Part shown: one piece after another, positions 59,591 to 64,000 of the stretch
Layout of the letters: every line of letters begins with the position of its first letter
How positions within the stretch are numbered: position 1 is the first letter of the stretch
Assembly (NCBI GenBank): GCA_018350325.1
Contig: JAEVLN010000015.1
Location: 1-64,000 of the forward strand
Direction of reading: 5' to 3'
Length of the DNA: 64,000 nt
From: Globodera rostochiensis
Lineage: Eukaryota > Nematoda > Chromadorea > Rhabditida > Heteroderidae
The notes under the pieces: model-generated
The model's input: only the letters and a program-made list of their open reading frames with translations
Database searches by the model: none
What the model was told of the DNA's origin: nothing
Program-made: the position numbers and the translations under genes

Positions 59591-60815
59591 GCTTAATTCT
59601 TTTGTTCGGTTTGTAATGTATTAATGTTTATTATATTAATAACTTAAACTTTAATTAGAATTCTTAAAATGATCATAAAATAATTGTTTTTACAAAAAAT
59701 TGCCATTTAAGCAATCTAACACATAAAAATGAATAAGGGCTCGCCTAAATAGCGTTAATTTTCAATAATTTTAAGCGTATAAATCAAATAGATGAATAGG
59801 GTTTATTATAATAGATTCTTTAAATAGGAGTGCTTTCTGATCATATCGGCTAAAGCTTTTTAAGCTGATTCAAATTATATTTACTACATATTATTTAAAA
59901 TTCGACATTTAATTTTTGTAAAAATAATCAAACCGTAACGTGATGATTTCTGATCAAATCGGGGTAAATTGTTTATTTTAGTTAAAAATTTAAATTCTCC
60001 AATTATTGTAAAGAAATCATCATCATTCCGTAAGTTGATCATTTCTGATAAGATTGGACCTATTTTTGTTAATCAGCTTTTTAGCAGGCTTTAAATTCTA
60101 ATAATTTAATATAATTCTATTTAATATAAATTTTAAATTTTTTATTTTTCGATTTTTTGTACAAAAAAGATCATACCACAACATGATCATTTCTAATCAG
60201 ATCGGACTATTTTTTTTAACCGCTGTTACGCTGATATAATATATTTAAATATTAAAATTTAATTATAAGTTTTTGATAAAATATTAACCCCAAAATAAAA
60301 TTTTTGTTTGTTTGTGGGAAATCTTTTATAAAACAAATTTGCTTTTCAAAATAAATTATTTTTTTTTTCATTTTTCCTAAAGAAATTAGCAACCGGCTTC
60401 CCGAGGTTTAAAAAGGAATTTTAAAAAATTAAAATCAAAAGCTAACTTTTTCAATAATTGTTTAAAACTTCGTCACATAATCAGTTTTAATCGGAGGTGA
60501 CAAAATTTTTTCATGCTGAATTTTTTATATAAAATTATTTGAATTAATAAATTTAAAATTGAATTTTTACAATTTTTGGTAAAAAAGATCATACCGGAAC
60601 GTGATCATTTTTGATCAGAAATGGTCAAACTTTTTTTTGTTGAGTTCAGTTTTTTAAGCTGAATTTTATTATATAAAAATTATTTTAAAAAATTTAAATT
60701 TCAAAATTTAATTTTTTAAATTTTTGCTCAAAATTGATCATACCGTAATTTGATCAGTTTTGATCAGAACCGAACAAACTTTTTTTTTGTTCGACTCAGC
60801 TCATCGAGCTGAGTC
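59591..60815. repeat. AT-rich lead-in and ~155-bp AT repeat, third major block
   Basis: 59,591-59,830 is unique AT-rich sequence. From about 59,830 degenerate ~155-bp units appear (CCGTAACGTGATCATTTCTG, then T-run, AAGCTGA), becoming cleaner toward the palindrome at 60,793-60,815. Confidence 0.75.
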
Positions 60816-61680
60816 TAAATAACTTTTAAATTACACCCTAAGTTAAAATTCGAACTTTTCCATTTTTGACCCCAGCCAAATATATGCATAAATTGGTTAG
60901 ACCCCCATTTCGACCCCCAACCCGAACCAAACCGGGCAAGTGATACGTCATTTTGAAGCTCAGACATTGGGGCATGCCCTACCACAAAATCAGCCCAAAG
61001 CTCAACCCAAAATTTTTCACTAAAAAAGTTGGCGCAAAAAAAAAATAATTTTTTCCAACTTTGACGACCCAGTTTGGTTTCAAGTCGAACTTTACAGACC
61101 AAGTCAAGAAACATTTTTTGTAGCTTAACACCACCCCAACTTATGATTAACGACCCCCTACCCGATCCGAGCAAACCCCAACGTTTTTGTGAATTTCTCC
61201 CAAAACAGCCAAAAAAAAGTCCAATTTTTCGACATTTTGTCCGCAGCATAACTCTATTACAAGTTCGACTTACCCCCACATATGATATACTATTCGAACC
61301 CAAATTTTGTCTAGTTGTGCCCTTTCTCCAAACCCAACCCACCAAATGCATGCTTTAAACCACTTATGCCCTCCCGACTGCAACTTGGTACGCAAAAAAA
61401 GGCGCATCTTTTACGGTGGTTAGACCGTTCGACCTTTAGTAGGTCGAAATTCAAAAATCGACAACCGGACAATTGTAGAAAGCCGGTAGCTTTATCTTGG
61501 TGCAAATTTTCAGACAAATCGAACCACAACGAATCCCGGTATATCGATTCCCCCCGGCACCCAAAACAGAATTTCCGTATAATTTGTAACTAGACGCCTG
61601 TGGACGGTTGGACTGTGGGGGGTAATTGATTAAAAAATAGGGGGGCTTTGCTTTTGGCAACTGTTCCTAGGGTTTTTCAA
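60816..61680. repeat. Spacer unit G (copy 5 of 6)
   Basis: Same landmarks as 11,101-11,960. A 178-residue frame on the minus strand (60,815-61,351) is the longest in any copy, but it lies across low-constraint sequence, is not shared in frame by the other copies and shows no motif. Confidence 0.8.
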
Positions 61681-62299
61681 AAAAAGTTTTTTATTCTTTT
61701 TCAATTTAATTTAATTTTTAATTTTTTTATTTAATTTAATTATGAGCCATTTCTGGGGCGGGCAAGCCTTTTTATTGGGCTGGGCAAGCCCTTTTTGGGG
61801 CGGGCGAGCCTTTTTATTGGATGGGCAAGCCCTTGTCTTTGAAATTTTTTAAAATTAAAATTGAAATTTTTTAAATTTATTTTTTCTCTTTCTAATTATT
61901 TATTTTTATTTAAATTAAATTAATTTCCTCTCCATTTAACTTTTCACTACAACAATTATTCTATGGGGTGCATTACTGGGGGGTTACACCAGCTGTAAGG
62001 TTCTCTCTCTCTCCTTACGCTCTTATCTCTACCACTTTCTCTCACTTTTCCACATTATTTCTTTTCATCTTTGATCTGTCCATATCTCGATCAGTTTTGA
62101 TCAGAACTGATCAAACTTTTTTTTGTTTAGCTCAGCTTTTTATGCTGAATTTAATTATAAAAATTATCTTAAAATTTTAAAATTTCAAAATTTAATTTTT
62201 TAAAATTTTTGTCCAAAATTGATTCTACCGTAACTTGATCAGTTTTGATCAGAAACGAAAAAACTTTTTTTTGTTAGACTCAGCTCATCAAGCTGAGTC
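61681..62299. repeat. GGGCAAGCC repeats, CT-rich tract, ~155-bp units
   Basis: GGGCAAGCC/GGGCGAGCC occurs four times in 61,755-61,845. TATGGGGTGCATTACTGGGG and a CTCTCTCTCC tract follow at 61,962-62,085, then about one and a half ~155-bp units ending in the palindrome at 62,277-62,299. Confidence 0.8.
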
Positions 62300-63150
62300 T
62301 AAATAACTTTTCAATTACCCCCTAAGGCCAAATTCGAACTTTTCCATTTTTGACCCCAGCCAAATATATGCATAAATTGGTTAGACCCCCCATATCGACC
62401 CTCAACCCTAACCAATCCGGACAATTGATATACCATTTTGAAGCCCACACCTTGGCGCATGTCCTACCACAAAATCAGCCCGCTCCCCAACCAAAAAATT
62501 TTCACCATAAAAGTTGGCGCAAAAAAAAATATTTTTTCCCAACTTTGACGCCCCATTTCGACTCCATGTCGAACTCTTACAGACCCGGTCAAGAAACATT
62601 TTTTGTAGCTTATTATGACCCCAACTTATAATTAACCAAACCCAACCCGATCCGAGCAAACCCCATCGTTTTGGTGAATTTCTCCCAAAAGTCCCAAAAA
62701 AAAGTCCGATTTTTCGACATTTTGTCCGCAGCATAAGTCTATCACAAGTTAGACCTACCCCCACATATGATATACCATTCGAACCCAAATTTTGTCTAGT
62801 TGTGCTCTTTCTCCAAACCCAACCCTCCCAGACCCAGCTTTAAACCACTTATGCCCTCCCGACTGCAACATGGTAGGCAAAAAGGGGCGCTTCTTTTTGG
62901 GCGGTTCGACTTTTCGGCCCTTGCTAGGTCGAAATTGTGGTAAAAAAAACCCGAGAATTGTAAAAACCCTGGAATTTTACTACCATGCAAATTTTCAGCC
63001 AAATCGAACCACACATCTCCGAGATCAATGATTTCCCCCGGTGATCTAAAAGAGAATTTCCTTATAATTTGTAACTAGACGCCTGCGGGGGGGCTAAAGC
63101 ATGTGGGGTAATTGATTGAAAAATATAGGGGGGCTTTGCTCTTGGCTACT
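62300..63150. repeat. Spacer unit G (copy 6 of 6)
   Basis: Collinear with the other G units and most like 13,177-14,010 and 60,816-61,680. No supported gene. Confidence 0.8.
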
Positions 63151-64000
63151 GTTTCTAGGGTTTTTCTTTTTTTCATTTTTTTATTTTTTAAGGACGGCTT
63201 CGCTTTTGTCTTTTCATTTTATTTCAATTTAGCTTTCATTTAAATGATTAATTATGAGCCTTCAGCTCTTGGCTGGGCAAGCCCTTTCTGGGCGGGCAAG
63301 CCTTTTTAATGGGCTGCGCAAGCCTTTTTTGGCGATTTTTGCTTTATTTCAATTTGATTTTACTTTATTTGATTAATTTACGTTAATTTTCTCCAATTTA
63401 TTTTATTTTAGTTTTTAATAATTGCTCTCGCTTTAACATTACACAAAAACAATTATTCTATGGGGTGCACTACTGGGGGGTTGCACCAGCAGTAACGTTC
63501 TCTCTCTCTCCTTACGCTCGTATCTCTACCTTTTTCTCTCACTTTTCCACACTATTTCTCTTCATCATTGATCTTTCCATATTTCGATCAGTTTTGATCA
63601 GAAAAAGTCAAACTTTTTTTTGTTTAGTTCAGTTTTTTAAGGTGAATTTTATTATATAAAAATGATTTAAAAAAATTTAAAATTTTAAAATTTAATTTTT
63701 TAAATTTTTGCTTGAAATTGAAAATTCCATAACTTGATCAGTTTTGATCAGAAAAAGTCAAGTTTTTTTTTGTTTGACTCAACTTTTTAAGCTGAATTTT
63801 ATTATATAAAATTTATTTTAAAAAATTTAAAATTACAAAATTTAATTTTTTAAATTTTTGCTTGAAATTGAAAATTCCATAACTTGATCGGTTTTGATCA
63901 GAAAAAGTAAAGCTTTTTTTTCTTTGACTCAACTTTTTAGGCTGAATTTTATTATATAAAATTTATTTTAAAAAATTTAAAATTTCAAAATTTAATTTTT
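63151..64000. repeat. GGGCAAGCC repeats, CT-rich tract, ~155-bp repeat running off the window
   Basis: GGGCAAGCC-type words at 63,272-63,335, TATGGGGTGCACTACTGGGG plus the CT tract at 63,459-63,560, then clean ~150-bp units (AACTTGATCAGTTTTGATCA) to the window end, showing that the higher-order array continues. Confidence 0.8.

Noticed and set aside
60815..61351. 178-residue open frame on the minus strand in unit G
   Set aside because: Other G units do not keep this frame, several open frames overlap on both strands, and no domain or composition typical of protein is visible.

Overview
The window is eukaryotic, very AT-rich repeat DNA. It holds no recognisable host gene. Coding sequence is confined to three same-strand (minus) copies of one intron-rich rolling-circle transposon gene of the Helitron2/Helentron type. 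Short introns (41-487 bp), AT-rich spacers and abundant satellite-like arrays suggest a small invertebrate genome, perhaps a nematode; that is inference and not proven by any marker here.

Layout: (1) 1-2,738 is the 5' part of copy 0, cut by the window edge. (2) 3,165-9,445 is element A: subterminal inverted repeats around a ~160-bp tandem array, ending in two hairpins and poly-C. (3) 9,446-14,000 is spacer: a ~155-bp AT-rich array, a ~0.8-kb non-coding unit, GGGCAAGCC repeats and a CT-rich tract, in a higher-order pattern. (4) 14,706-25,220 is copy 1, which I could splice by hand into 30 in-phase exons encoding about 2,670 residues. (5) 25,511-30,840 is element B (62-bp array) and 31,071-34,353 is element C (~75-80-bp array plus a nested hAT element with 8-bp target duplication), followed by spacer to 36,900. 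(6) 36,900-46,010 is a second, altered version of 25.14-34.26 kb; its first half looks like two sequences superimposed. (7) 46,011-53,707 is copy 2: exons 1-19 are in frame, then the gene is broken and an N-terminal segment is repeated. (8) 53,708-59,590 is element E with several array families, and 59,591-64,000 is again the higher-order spacer.

How the parts fit: copy 1 encodes, in order, zinc-finger-like clusters, a Helitron N-terminal region, a HUH Rep nuclease with paired tyrosines, a Pif1-type helicase, an OTU-type cysteine protease domain, a basic/coiled-coil segment and a C-terminal RING-H2 finger. Rep and helicase are the known rolling-circle machinery. OTU is known from Helitron2/Helentron proteins; the added RING is, to my knowledge, unusual. 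The array elements next to each gene copy look like non-autonomous relatives: inverted subterminal repeats, two terminal hairpins and internal minisatellites, features reported for non-autonomous Helentrons. The gene copies and array elements alternate head to tail, which suggests repeated insertion, rolling-circle tandem products or local duplication.

Limits: exon borders were chosen by eye from GT/AG sites, phase and comparison among copies. No alignment or database search was run.
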